A stretch of DNA of 50,594 bases from an uncultured Clostridia bacterium (GTDB lineage: Bacteria > Bacillota > Clostridia > Christensenellales > Borkfalkiaceae), in the NCBI GenBank assembly GCA_947629535.1, contig CANREC010000004.1, positions 1 to 50,594 of the forward strand, given 5' to 3'. The position numbers and the translations under genes are program-made. Below the pieces are notes generated by a model. That model did not search any database. It had not been told where the DNA came from and saw only the letters and a list, made by a program, of their open reading frames with translations. Position 1 is the stretch's first letter; each line of letters opens with the position of its first letter. This document shows, piece by piece, positions 1 to 9,500 of the stretch.

Positions 1-188
1 GCCCCGCGGACGCGCTCGGCGCGTCATCCTGAGCCGCGCGTAAGCGCGTGTCGAAGGATCTCGCGGGGGCGTTTGTTGCGGTGATGGTTCGACATGCTCA
101 CCATGACGTGATTTAGAATGCCCCTCATCCGTCACGACTACGCCGTGCCACCTTCCCCCCTCAGGGGGAAGGCTTGGGGCGCAACAAC
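1..188. repeat. Intergenic palindromic repeat cluster
   Basis: No gene is visible. The segment holds two repeat types found throughout the window: a TCATCCTGAGC...GAAGGATCT block and a block made of two hairpins, one with GTGACGG-like/CCGTGCC arms and one CCTTCCCCC/GGGGGAAGG. The same blocks recur near 6.4, 11.1, 21.1 and 36.8 kb. Confidence 0.8.
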
Positions 189-219
189 AAAAAAGGAGAC
201 ATCGCTGTCTCCTTTTTTT
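189..219 (-). terminator. Rho-independent terminator of the GH16 operon
   Basis: An inverted repeat AAAAGGAGACA/TGTCTCCTTTT with a 4-nt loop has A and T tracts on both sides. It lies 15 bases past the stop of the minus-strand GH16 gene and could work in either direction. Confidence 0.85.
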
Positions 220-233
220 GTGGGTCTATCGGA

Positions 234-3173
234 TCATTCCTCGTTGGTGAAGAGGAACCCGCTGATCGTGACACTCGCGTCGTGATCGTTCTTGTCGCCG
301 CCCATGGAATCGACAAAGACCAAAATGTTCTTCACGGCGCCCTGTGCGGCAGTTCCGTCATAGGTGATGATGAGGGTGACCTCTTCATTCGCCGCAAGGG
401 TGATCTTCGTGCCGCCCCATGTCAAGTCGGTGTAGAGCCCCGTTCCGCCGACGTTGGTCGCCGTTTGGTTGGTGCAATTGGTCGAGCTCCCCTCTCCCGT
501 GGAGACGAAAACAGACCCCTGTACGTCGACGCGGACGGTGACGGGCGTCGCCTTTTCATTCTTGATCTTGATGGTGAAGGTATTCTTCCCCGCGGCGAGT
601 TCGGCGCATGCGGCGGTCACGGGCGCATATGTGTCGCCCTTGCCGACGTAGCTGAGCGTTGCAGACTTGTTGTCCGCACCCGCGGTCACGGTGTAGCCGC
701 TGTCCGCCGCGGCCGTAAAGGTGAGCGCGACGGGGTCGCCCGTGGGGGTCGAAGGCGTCGAAGGGGTCGAAGGCGTGTAGCTGCCGCTGCCCGAGAAGGC
801 CATGTCAGAGAGCGTCACGTCGCCGCTGTAGGTGTTTGCATCGTCATACGTCGAGGAATCGAAGTAGAAGAAGAGTTTGTCGGGCCCGCGCGAGGTGTCA
901 TAGGTGACGGCGCAGACGGCCTCTGCTCCCGCGGCGATCGTAAAGGTCGAGCCGCCGTAAGTCGTGTCTGTATACACGTCCGCCCCGTCCTGCGTCGCAG
1001 AGACGTTGCAGGCATTGGTCTCGTTGACTTTGGTCACGCTGTTGATGTCGATGCGGACTTTGACGGGCGCCGTGCCGTTGTTCTTGACTTTGACGGTAAA
1101 GATGTTCTTGTCGCGCGAGATACTCTCGACATTGGCATTAAGGTTGAAGTAACTCTTGCCGACGACGTCTGCATAGGCGACGCGGAGGGTGTTTGCCGTC
1201 TCATCCGAAACGACGACATAATCGTCGGTATTTCCCTCGATCGTGAGCTTGGCGCCGTTGACCGTGACGCCCTTGTTGTTTGCCTCGGGAAGGTCGGGCG
1301 TCGAGGGGGTCGCCTCTTCGCCGCTTGCGAATTTGAGTTCGGAGACGGTGAGATCGCCCGCGTGCGTTGCCGTGTCGCCGTAGATCGCGGAATCGATCAT
1401 GAGCTGAAGTTTGTTGGCGACGCCCTCATACACGATGACGCATTCGGCCGTCTGCCCTGCGGGGATATCGAAGTAAGAGCCGCCCCATTCGAGGTCTGTT
1501 CTCACCGTGACGCCGCTCTGCGTCGCCGACTTGTTGACGGCAGAGTTCTGTGCCTTTTCTTCGAGGAGCTCGTTGTTGACGAGGTTGACGCGGACGTTGA
1601 CGGTCTCCGTGCCGTTGTTCTTGATGGTGAGATGCGCGTAGTTCTTTTCCGCCGCCATCTCGGTGATCTCCATTTCGACGTTGGTATAATCAAGCGTCAC
1701 GCCGCTGTAGGTGATCTGCGCGGACTTGTTGCCCTCTGCGGGGGTCACAACGTACTTTGCGGCGCTCTCAAAGCCGAGCTCCTGCGCGTCGACCTTGCTC
1801 CAGTCGACGGCGGCGTCCTGCTTGGGCGGTTCGGCGCCTTCGCCTGCGAACTTGAGGCCCGAGACGGTGATATTGCCGCTGCTCTTGTCCGCTTTGTTGG
1901 TCGCGGAGTCGATCATGAGCTGAACGGCCGCCGCCACGCCTGCATATTTGACTTCGCAGACCGCCGTCTTGCCCGCCTCGATCGTGAAGAAAGAGCCGCC
2001 GTTGACGAGGTCGGTGCTGACCTTTTCGCCGTCCTGCGAGGCCGCGGCGTTGATGCACTTGTTGGCCGCATCCTGCACGTTGATGCGAAGGCTGACGGGA
2101 GCGGTGCCGTTGTTCTTGGCGGTGAGCTGCATGAATCCGTGCCCCGCGGCGGCCTCTGTGACGTCCGTCTGAACGTTGTGATAGCTGTTGCCTGCGACGT
2201 CTTGATAGACGATATCTGCCGATTTTTTGTCCGCGGAGGCCGTCACTTCGTATTCTTCCACAGAGGCGAAGTTCATCTCCGTCGCTGTCTCCTTGCTCCA
2301 ATCGCCCTCGTAGGCGTCGCCCTTTGCGGGAGCGTAGGGATCGCCCGTGGGAGGCGCCTGCTTGACGGCAGAGGTCTTGACCCACTGGTAGTCGGCCGTC
2401 TTTTGGTCGGGACCGTTGAATTTGCCCATCCATGCCTCGCCCTCAGGGGTCCCGCACCAATAGTTCATGAGGATGCGTCCCGCCGTCTTGGGGAAGGATT
2501 CGCCCTCCTTGACATTCGCCTTGTCGACGCGGTAGACGGGCTTGCCGTCCACGAACCATGTGATATATTCTTCCGCCCAGCGGAAACCATAGTTGTGGAA
2601 ATCTTCGCTCGCGTCGAAACCGAGGTCGATCCAGTGTTCGTGTCCGCCCGTCCCGTTGGCGAAATAATTGAATTGAAGTCTTGTGGTGTCGTTGCCGAGG
2701 AATTCGATGTCGATCTCGTCCCAAGGGTTCTTGGTACCGTCGGGCCAGACGTCATAGTTCCCCGTGCAGACGAAGAAGGTGGACGCCGTCCCCGGTGAAG
2801 TGGAAGGTTTCATGCGAACTTCGTAGTCGCCGTAGCCGTAATAGTAGGCCGTGCGTGCCTCGCCGCCGAGATAGCCCTCGCATTCCGGTTTGGGATCTGC
2901 GGGATTGTCCGAGATCGCAAGATGCATCATTCCGTCGCTGTAAGTGACCTGCGACGCCGTCCAACGGGTGTTGAAACCGCCGCCGTTCGTCCAGCCGTCA
3001 GACGCAAAGAGCACCTTCTGCCCGGGATCGCCCTGAGAGAAATCCGCGACATAGTTCCCTGTAAGCGCGACATCTGTCAAGTTTTTGTCTTTGCCGTCTC
3101 CGCCGCAGCCCGCGAGCGTGCCCGATACGAGCACCGCCGACAAGAGGACCGCGACCGCTGTCTTTGCCTTCAT
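234..3173 (-). CDS. GH16 beta-glucanase lipoprotein with four C-terminal repeat modules
   Basis: Predicted secreted endo-beta-1,3(4)-glucanase of glycoside hydrolase family 16. Residues 1-23 are a lipoprotein signal ending in LAGC, so Cys23 should be lipidated. The GH16 catalytic motif DEIDIEF is at residues 152-158, with Glu153 the likely nucleophile and Glu157 the acid/base. Four modules of about 140 residues follow (roughly 300-445, 465-620, 640-785, 810-979). They share KNNGT, a conserved asparagine-rich stretch and LxxDS motifs, so they look like duplicated carbohydrate-binding domains. A Ser-Thr-Pro linker precedes the last. AAGGAGG precedes the ATG. It is the second gene of a GH16 pair and shares EFLGN and FNY blocks with its neighbour. 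Substrate (laminarin, lichenan or another beta-glucan) is inferred from family only. Confidence 0.9.
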   Translation of the reverse strand: MKAKTAVAVLLSAVLVSGTLAGCGGDGKDKNLTDVALTGNYVADFSQGDPGQKVLFASDGWTNGGGFNTRWTASQVTYSDGMMHLAISDNPADPKPECEGYLGGEARTAYYYGYGDYEVRMKPSTSPGTASTFFVCTGNYDVWPDGTKNPWDEIDIEFLGNDTTRLQFNYFANGTGGHEHWIDLGFDASEDFHNYGFRWAEEYITWFVDGKPVYRVDKANVKEGESFPKTAGRILMNYWCGTPEGEAWMGKFNGPDQKTADYQWVKTSAVKQAPPTGDPYAPAKGDAYEGDWSKETATEMNFASVEEYEVTASADKKSADIVYQDVAGNSYHNVQTDVTEAAAGHGFMQLTAKNNGTAPVSLRINVQDAANKCINAAASQDGEKVSTDLVNGGSFFTIEAGKTAVCEVKYAGVAAAVQLMIDSATNKADKSSGNITVSGLKFAGEGAEPPKQDAAVDWSKVDAQELGFESAAKYVVTPAEGNKSAQITYSGVTLDYTNVEMEITEMAAEKNYAHLTIKNNGTETVNVRVNLVNNELLEEKAQNSAVNKSATQSGVTVRTDLEWGGSYFDIPAGQTAECVIVYEGVANKLQLMIDSAIYGDTATHAGDLTVSELKFASGEEATPSTPDLPEANNKGVTVNGAKLTIEGNTDDYVVVSDETANTLRVAYADVVGKSYFNLNANVESISRDKNIFTVKVKNNGTAPVKVRIDINSVTKVNETNACNVSATQDGADVYTDTTYGGSTFTIAAGAEAVCAVTYDTSRGPDKLFFYFDSSTYDDANTYSGDVTLSDMAFSGSGSYTPSTPSTPSTPTGDPVALTFTAAADSGYTVTAGADNKSATLSYVGKGDTYAPVTAACAELAAGKNTFTIKIKNEKATPVTVRVDVQGSVFVSTGEGSSTNCTNQTATNVGGTGLYTDLTWGGTKITLAANEEVTLIITYDGTAAQGAVKNILVFVDSMGGDKNDHDASVTISGFLFTNEE

Positions 3174-3197
3174 ATCAGTTTCCTCCTTGATCCTGTT

Positions 3198-3956
3198 TTA
3201 TGTTGATCGCTCCGCCGCATAGGGCGAATAACCGATCCATTGATAGCTTGCGCAAACGGGGAGAAGATTTTCGTCGAATGCTCCGCTCCAGCCGTCGTTG
3301 CCCTTGCAATTCCAGACGTTCATCATGATCTGCGCGGACGCAGTGGGAATGTCCGTCTCTGCCGTATGCACCGCCCTTCCGTCGACATACCAGGTGATGG
3401 ACCCGGGGAGCCACAAAAAGGCGTATTCGTGAAAGTCTGCCGCGCCGTCAAAGCCGAGGGAATAGACGAACTCGTGCCCGCCCCGCCCCTGCGTGTAGTA
3501 GTTGAACTGAATCTCCTCCGTGTTCTTCCCCAAGAACTCGATATCGATCTCGTCCCACGGGTCTCCCGTATAGGTAAAGAAGGAAGAGATGACGCCGCTG
3601 CACTTTGCCGCCTTCATGGAGACGGAATAGAAACCGTAGGAGAAACGGCCGCGGGAGCGATACTCCGCTCCGCCGAAACCGCCCTCAGTATGTGTGATGG
3701 AGAGCCGCATCGCGCCCTCCGAAAAACCGATATTTTCGGGGAGAAAGACGCAGTCGAAGGGGTCTCCGTTGCGGCCCGTCCTCTTGGAAAAGAGGGAAGA
3801 TCCGCCCTCTGAAAAGACCGCGATCTTTTCCTCGTCGAGGGTGAGGCGAAGGGGCGCATCGCCGCCGTCCGCCGTTCCCTGCGGCCCGCTCTGCGGGGCG
3901 CATGCGCAGAGGAGAAAGAGTGCGGCCGCGGCAGAAAACAGACATTTCAGTTTCAT
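3198..3956 (-). CDS. GH16 beta-glucanase lipoprotein, single domain
   Basis: A 252-residue GH16 enzyme. The start at 3956 is chosen because it gives a clean lipoprotein signal (MKLKCLFSAAAALFLLCAC) and has GAGAGGAAGG upstream; the reading frame extends further but without a signal. The catalytic motif DEIDIEFLG lies near residue 140, followed by the FNYYTQGRGGHE and WYVDG blocks usual in GH16. It has no accessory modules, unlike the large GH16 protein 24 bases downstream, which is probably co-transcribed. Role inferred: cell-surface cleavage of beta-glucan, with products passed to the GH3 enzyme nearby. Confidence 0.9.
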   Translation of the reverse strand: MKLKCLFSAAAALFLLCACAPQSGPQGTADGGDAPLRLTLDEEKIAVFSEGGSSLFSKRTGRNGDPFDCVFLPENIGFSEGAMRLSITHTEGGFGGAEYRSRGRFSYGFYSVSMKAAKCSGVISSFFTYTGDPWDEIDIEFLGKNTEEIQFNYYTQGRGGHEFVYSLGFDGAADFHEYAFLWLPGSITWYVDGRAVHTAETDIPTASAQIMMNVWNCKGNDGWSGAFDENLLPVCASYQWIGYSPYAAERST

Positions 3957-4010
3957 AGACCTTCCTCTCGCTTTCCTTCCACGTTGCTCTCCTACAATTT
4001 TAAGAAGGCA

Positions 4011-4034
4011 AAACGCCCCCGTCAAGGGGCGTTT
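4011..4034 (-). terminator. Terminator after the sensor kinase gene
   Basis: AAACGCCCC and GGGGCGTTT form a 9-bp stem around a short loop, 18 bases past the kinase stop; on the minus strand it ends in TTTT. The tract is short, so efficiency is uncertain. Confidence 0.6.
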
Positions 4035-4051
4035 CTCAAATTGCAGAATTT

Positions 4052-5407
4052 TTACACCGATTGCATGTTTCCGAAAATGATGTTGAGATGAAAGACGTCC
4101 CCCTTGACGAAGGCCGAAAGCTCCCCGCCGTACTTGCGCGCGATGAGCCTGAGGGAACGCATGCCGAATCCGTGGTGGTCCCTGTCCCCCTTCGTTGTGA
4201 CGGGCAGGCCGTCCGAAAACTCCAGTTCGCCGTCGAAGTAGTTCTCTTCCTGCACGAGAAGAAGGTCTCCCTTTTGCTTGACGACGAGGTCGATGACCCG
4301 CCGCGCGGGCTCGGCGATCTTTTTGACGGCGTCGAGGGCGTTGTCGATGAGGTTGCCGAAGAGGCAGTAGAGGTCCCCTTCCTCGATGAAATCCAGTTTC
4401 CCGCCGTCGATCATGCAGGAGATGTTGATGTTGTTCTGCTCGCAATAGAGGCTCTTTTCGGTGAGAAGGACGTCGAGGAGCGGGCTGCCCGTCGCGATGC
4501 GGGAATCGTAGATGGAGACGTCCTTGCGGATGTCCTCAAGCACGGGGACTTCCGAGGCGAGCATGCCGAGCCTGTAGCGGATGTCGTGACACTTGATGTT
4601 GATGAGGTCGATGGTGTCCTTGGAGATGTGGTACTGCCGCTCGCTCTGGCGTATGGCGTGTTTGAGATAGTCCACCTCGCGGCTGAGTTCCCGCTCCTCG
4701 AGCGTCTTATAGGAGAGCAGGAACACGATGATACAGCATACGGCCGAAAAGGCGTTGCCCGTCTCCCTGAGGACGACGAGGACGGGGTCCGAAAATCTGT
4801 TCTCCCGCTCCACGCAGAGACGGGCAAAGTAGACGTCCTCGAAGGAACACAGAATGATCGTGACGGCGAGAACGGAGACGGCAAGGGCGAGCATGCGGCT
4901 GTCGAGGTCGCAGGCGGCGAGCCGTCCCGCCACGCGGCGCAGGAAGAAGAAATATTCTGCCGCGGCGCACGCGAGCAGGAAGGAATAGTAGGTGAGACGG
5001 TAATAGAGGTTGAAAGCGTTCCCCCATCCGTCGAAGAGGCGGAAGGCCTCCCCCGCCGTCCAGAAGATGAGAAAGAGCTTGTAGGCGAGATTCTGCGCCG
5101 CATAGGCGAGCGAACAGCAGAAGAGGACGGTGAAGAAGGGCCCCTCAAAGCACCACGCCGCAAGCAGGGTAAAGACGGCAAAGAGGACGAGATAGACGGC
5201 GATGCGGCCGAACACGTTCTCCCCGAAGGCAGAATAGAACCATGCGGAGAGCAGACCCGCCGCAAAGAGAGCGGCGAGGGAGAGCGGGAGCCGCCAGACA
5301 AAGCCCTTGCGCCGCTTGAGTTTTCTGAGCAGCATCGCCGAAAAGAGCAGGAGCTCCGCGAGAAATTCGACGATGATCATGCCGAAGATGCGGAGAACTT
5401 CAATCAT
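4052..5407 (-). CDS. AgrC/ComD-like GHKL sensor histidine kinase
   Basis: A 451-residue membrane sensor kinase. The first 235 residues hold about six hydrophobic segments. The H-box is KCHDIRYRLG (His274), the N-box NLIDNALDA (residues 352-360) and the G-box GFGMRSL (413-419), the pattern of peptide-sensing AgrC-type GHKL kinases. The start at 5407 is chosen because it overlaps the stop of the response-regulator gene by 8 bases, which implies translational coupling; the longer frame would overlap by more than 50 bases. The kinase should phosphorylate the regulator encoded just upstream. The signal is unknown and no peptide gene is visible. Position between GH16 and GH3 genes suggests, without proof, control of beta-glucan use. 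Confidence 0.88.
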   Translation of the reverse strand: MIEVLRIFGMIIVEFLAELLLFSAMLLRKLKRRKGFVWRLPLSLAALFAAGLLSAWFYSAFGENVFGRIAVYLVLFAVFTLLAAWCFEGPFFTVLFCCSLAYAAQNLAYKLFLIFWTAGEAFRLFDGWGNAFNLYYRLTYYSFLLACAAAEYFFFLRRVAGRLAACDLDSRMLALAVSVLAVTIILCSFEDVYFARLCVERENRFSDPVLVVLRETGNAFSAVCCIIVFLLSYKTLEERELSREVDYLKHAIRQSERQYHISKDTIDLINIKCHDIRYRLGMLASEVPVLEDIRKDVSIYDSRIATGSPLLDVLLTEKSLYCEQNNINISCMIDGGKLDFIEEGDLYCLFGNLIDNALDAVKKIAEPARRVIDLVVKQKGDLLLVQEENYFDGELEFSDGLPVTTKGDRDHHGFGMRSLRLIARKYGGELSAFVKGDVFHLNIIFGNMQSV

Positions 5408-6119
5408 CTCTGCCCTCCGCGCCCGCATAGCGGCCCGCCAGCTCGGCGAGAAAGGCATTTCTCCGCGGGCGGCTGATCATGAGGGTCTCGCTCCCGACCT
5501 GCACGGTCAGTCCCTTGACGCTCACGATGAACTTCGGATTGACGAGATAGCACTGGTTACAGCGGAGAAAGCCGAATTTTTTGAGTTCGTCCTCCACTTT
5601 GTACAGGACGCCCGTCATCTCCACGACGCCGTCCACGAGATGGTAGTAGAGGCGGTGGCGCACGGTCTCCACATACATGAGCTTGTCCGTCGAGATGCGG
5701 CACAGTCCGTTTGCGGTGTTGACCGTGATGGTCTGCTCCTCGTTCATGACATAGACGTCGAGCGCCTTGCGGAACTTGAGCGCAAAGTCGAAATAGGAGA
5801 CGGGTTTCAAGAGATAGGCGACGGCGTCCACTTCATATCCCTTCTGCGCGTACTGCATGAGGTTGGTGATAAAGATGATGGAGACCGTCTTGTCGGCGGC
5901 GCGAAGGTCCACGGCGGCGCTCATGCCGTCGCGGCGGGGCATCTGGATGTCCATAAAGACGACGCTGTAGATGGCCTGATAGCCCTCAAGGAACTCCACG
6001 GCGTCGCGGAAACGGTCGATGTGAAATTCCTGCCCGTTGAGCCGCGCATACTCTGCAATGTGATTTTTCAGCGTCTCGGCGGCGCTGTCCTCATCCTCAA
6101 CGATCGCAACATTTCTCAT
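5400..6119 (-). CDS. LytTR-family response regulator
   Basis: A 239-residue regulator with an N-terminal receiver domain (residues 1-120; acidic pair near 8-10, phospho-acceptor Asp57 in MDIQMP, Lys in LLKPV). A C-terminal LytTR DNA-binding domain follows (about 135-235; motifs YVETVRHRLYYH and FLRCNQCYLVNP). This is the usual partner of AgrC-type kinases, and the kinase gene overlaps its 3' end. The Shine-Dalgarno GATGAGGG lies inside a perfect inverted repeat immediately before the start codon, so expression may be controlled in the leader. Confidence 0.93.
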   Translation of the reverse strand: MRNVAIVEDEDSAAETLKNHIAEYARLNGQEFHIDRFRDAVEFLEGYQAIYSVVFMDIQMPRRDGMSAAVDLRAADKTVSIIFITNLMQYAQKGYEVDAVAYLLKPVSYFDFALKFRKALDVYVMNEEQTITVNTANGLCRISTDKLMYVETVRHRLYYHLVDGVVEMTGVLYKVEDELKKFGFLRCNQCYLVNPKFIVSVKGLTVQVGSETLMISRPRRNAFLAELAGRYAGAEGRDD

Positions 6120-6154
6120 AAAAAACCCTCATCCGTATTGTAACAGATGAGGGT
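6117..6154 (-). promoter_or_regulatory. Leader hairpin covering the Shine-Dalgarno of the LytTR regulator
   Basis: On the minus strand ACCCTCATC (6154-6146), a 12-nt loop and GATGAGGGT (6133-6125) form a perfect 9-bp stem. It is followed directly by a run of Ts and the ATG. The 3' arm contains the only Shine-Dalgarno. The structure could act as a terminator, hide the ribosome site or be a protein operator. Confidence 0.6.
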
Positions 6155-6156
6155 GA

Positions 6157-6506
6157 AATTGTCAATACGAAAGAATTGAATACGTTGCGATACGGAACGA
6201 ACACAGCCGAAGGATCCCATTGAACAAAGTCCCGCCGTTCATGCAGAGCGTAGCGAAGGATCCCGGCAAACGGGCGGAAAGGGCGATCAAAGGTTTCACC
6301 CCTCAGGGGAGGAGCTGTCGCGCCGTCCTTGCGCGACTGAGGAGGGGTGCTCCTAATTGTTGGAATGCCCCTCATCCGTCTGCCTTACGGCAGACACCTT
6401 CCCCCCACAGGGTGAAGGCTTGGCGTTCATTCTGAGCGTAGCGAAGGATCCCCTCAAACGCGCGGAGCGGGCGATACGCTCCCTCAGGATGAGCGGGGCT
6501 CGCTTT
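6157..6506. repeat. Intergenic repeat cluster, no gene
   Basis: The 350-base gap contains two copies of the CATTCTGAGCGTAGCGAAGG unit. It also has a CCCTCATCCGTCTGCC...GGCAGAC hairpin block and a CTCAGGATGAGCGG end. Short reading frames here are repeat translations. No terminator with a T tract is clear for the GH3 gene. Confidence 0.75.
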
Positions 6507-9500
6507 TTATTCAGCCTCTGTCGTGTCGGGTGCGTCGGGTGTTTCAGACGTTTCGGGAGCGGCAGACTTCTTGTTTCTGACAATGGTGCGGACAAGGAAG
6601 TACGCCATGACGGCGACGCCTGCCGCGAGGGCGGCTTCGACGAGGACGACATACCAGACCCACGTCATATTGTACGATGCACCCGCATTCGGATCGATCT
6701 CGGCGGAAGGATCGAACGCCTTTTCGGCATTGAACGTGTCCACAAGCGTCCAGAGCACGTCGTGGGCGACGTTTTCGGAGATCTTGTAGGCCGTCTCGTT
6801 CTTCAAGGACGAGAACGCGGGCGCGGTGAGGCCGTTGGTGAGCCAGATGTCGTTGCCCGCCCAGATGCCGCGATAGGGAGGCATGTAGCTCTCGGTCGAA
6901 TTCATCCAGTCGGTCACGATCGTGCCGTGGAAGTCCCATTCGCCGCGGACGATCTCCGTGACGAGGCCGTAGTTGGCGCCCGTCCAGACCCTGCCGAGGC
7001 GGTTCATCGCCGTCATGAGCGCATTTCCGCCGCCCTTCTTTATCATGATCTCGAAGGGGCGGAGATAGGTTTCGCGCAGCGTCTGTTCGGTGAGGAAGGT
7101 GAAGAGCCCCTCGCGATTATATTCGCTGTCATTGGCGGCAAAATGTTTCACATAGGAATAGATGCCCATGTCCTTTGCGCCGTGCACGGTCTCCGCGCAC
7201 ATATATCCCGCGAGAAGGCTGTCCTCGCTGTAATATTCGCCGTTTCTGCCGCCGAAGGGATTGCGGTGCAAATTGGCCCCGGGAGCGTACCATCCGCGAA
7301 GGCCGTCCATGGACTTTCTCTCCCTTCCGACACTGCGTCCGAATTGCAGCGCGAGGTCCTCTCTCCACGTCTGGGCGAGCATCGTGGCGCTCGGATAGGC
7401 GATGAACGTGCACGTCGTGCCGTTGCCGCCCGTGACGCGGGTGTTGAATCCGAGGGGGCCGTCGAGATCGACATACTGCACCTTCCCGATGCTGTCGATG
7501 GCCGCCGTCTTGAAGTAGCCGTCCTGCACGAGATCGACGAGCTCCGCATCCGAGATGTTCGAGATGAGCCGCGCCCAGATCTCATCGTTGTAGTCCTCTA
7601 CGCCGAACACATCCGAGAATTTCAGCCCGTTCTGCTCTCTCGTGCGCGTGGCGCCTGCATAGCCCGCATATTGCAGCTGTGCCTCGGTCGGCTCCACCTG
7701 CTTTGCAACGTGTTCGGCCGCCTCGGTCCTGTTGCGGGGCGAGGCGATCTTTTGGGGATAGGTCCCCTTGAAGTCGGCGCGGGAGAGATACGCAACGGGG
7801 GTCGCCTCATGGGAGCCGTCAAGGTCGGACTCGTCGATGGTCTGATCGTTGCCGCTGCCGTTTGCGTTTGTGAAACGGTTTTCGACGGCGTTCCCCGTGT
7901 CTGCGTCATTTTCGTAGCATACGGTCTCGGACATGGTATAGGCAAATACCGTTTCGTCGCTCTTGATTTCGTGCGAATTCTTCATGAGCATGATCTCGTA
8001 CGCGCCCATGTCGAGCTCGTAGCCCGTGTGGCCGTTCCCGTTGCTGTCATAGCAGTCGTACGAGGCCATATCCTGCACGCGGAGCTCGAGCGTCAACGTC
8101 TCTTTCTCCTGCGGCTGAAGGACCTTTGTCTTTTTGAAGGCGCCGAGGACGACGGAAGATTTCTCGATCCCGCCTTCGATGTAGGGCGCCGAATAGTAGA
8201 GTTCCACGACGTCCGCCCCGGGGAAACCGCCCGCGGGGGCGAGATTCTGCACTTCGACGGTAAAGACGAGGGTGTCGTCCTTCTGAAGTTCGCCCTCTCT
8301 CTTCGTCTGTCCGCCGACTTTGACGTCCTTCACCGTCCAGCTGAAGTCCGTGTAGGAGAGCCCGTAGCCGAAGGGCCACTGCACGACGCCCTCATAGCCG
8401 TCGCCGTAGCTGTTATGTACGTCGTTCCAGGATCCCTCTTTGTCGGCCGTTTCAAACCACTTATAGCCGACATAGATGCCCTCGGAATAGTCCACATAGG
8501 CACGGTAGCGGCTGTCCTCGCTCTTGCAGTTGGCATAGACGGCGCCTGCGCCCGCCTCGCCCGCGCCCTTGTCGCCCTGATTGACGGCGGAAGGCGTCGT
8601 TCCGAGAATGTCATAGGCGTAGGTATCCACCGTTCTGCCCGAGGGAGAGACCTTCACGCGCTCTGTTTTGACGCTGCCGTCCGCGTTCTTTTGGTAGACT
8701 GCGGCGCCGTCTGCGTCATAGGTCGGATCCCCGTTTCCGTCGAGCACGGGCACGGGTTCGTCCTTATAGCCGCGGATGACGTTCACAAGTCCCCTCACGC
8801 CCGTAAGGCCCGTGATGCCGACGAGGAGCGCACCGTCGATCTTGTCGTTGTCCAGAAAGCCCGTCTCCATCGTGTTGGCGGTGTTGAGAATGACGATGAC
8901 CTTCTCGCACAGCTCCGTTGCGACTTCGATCATGTCCTCTTCCTCAGCGGAAAGCTCGAGATAGTGGCGGCTTTCGTCCGTGATCTGTTCATTGCTGCCC
9001 GACGTTTTCTGCTTGACCTGCTTGAGCTCGAGGTCCTTGCTCTCGCTCCCCGTCCTGCCGATGACGACGAGGCCGACCTTGGAAAAGTTCTGAATGCTGT
9101 CCTTGAGGCCGAGATACTGCTCCTTGGAGGGCTCGCGGAGCACGAAGATCTCCTCGCTCCCGAAGGAGACGCCGCCGCGGTACTCGAGATAGTCCTGATC
9201 GCCGTACGTCTTGCTGTGGGCCGTGTAATAGTCTTTATAGAGATCATAGAGGTCCTTGTTGTAACCGATCCCTGCCTCGTCGAGGGCGGGGAAGAGCTTG
9301 ATCTTGGGAAGGTCGGTGTTCGCATAGCCCGAGCCGAACGCCATCGTCATCCAGTCGTACGCCGCCCAGCCGAACACGTTGACCTTCTCAAGTTCGGTCT
9401 CCGTGAGAGGAAGAGCGGGCGCGCCGTTTCCGTCCTCTTCGTTCTTGAGGAGCACGACGCCTTCTTCGACGATGTCCTCGCAGAGCGCCTCTCCTTCTGC

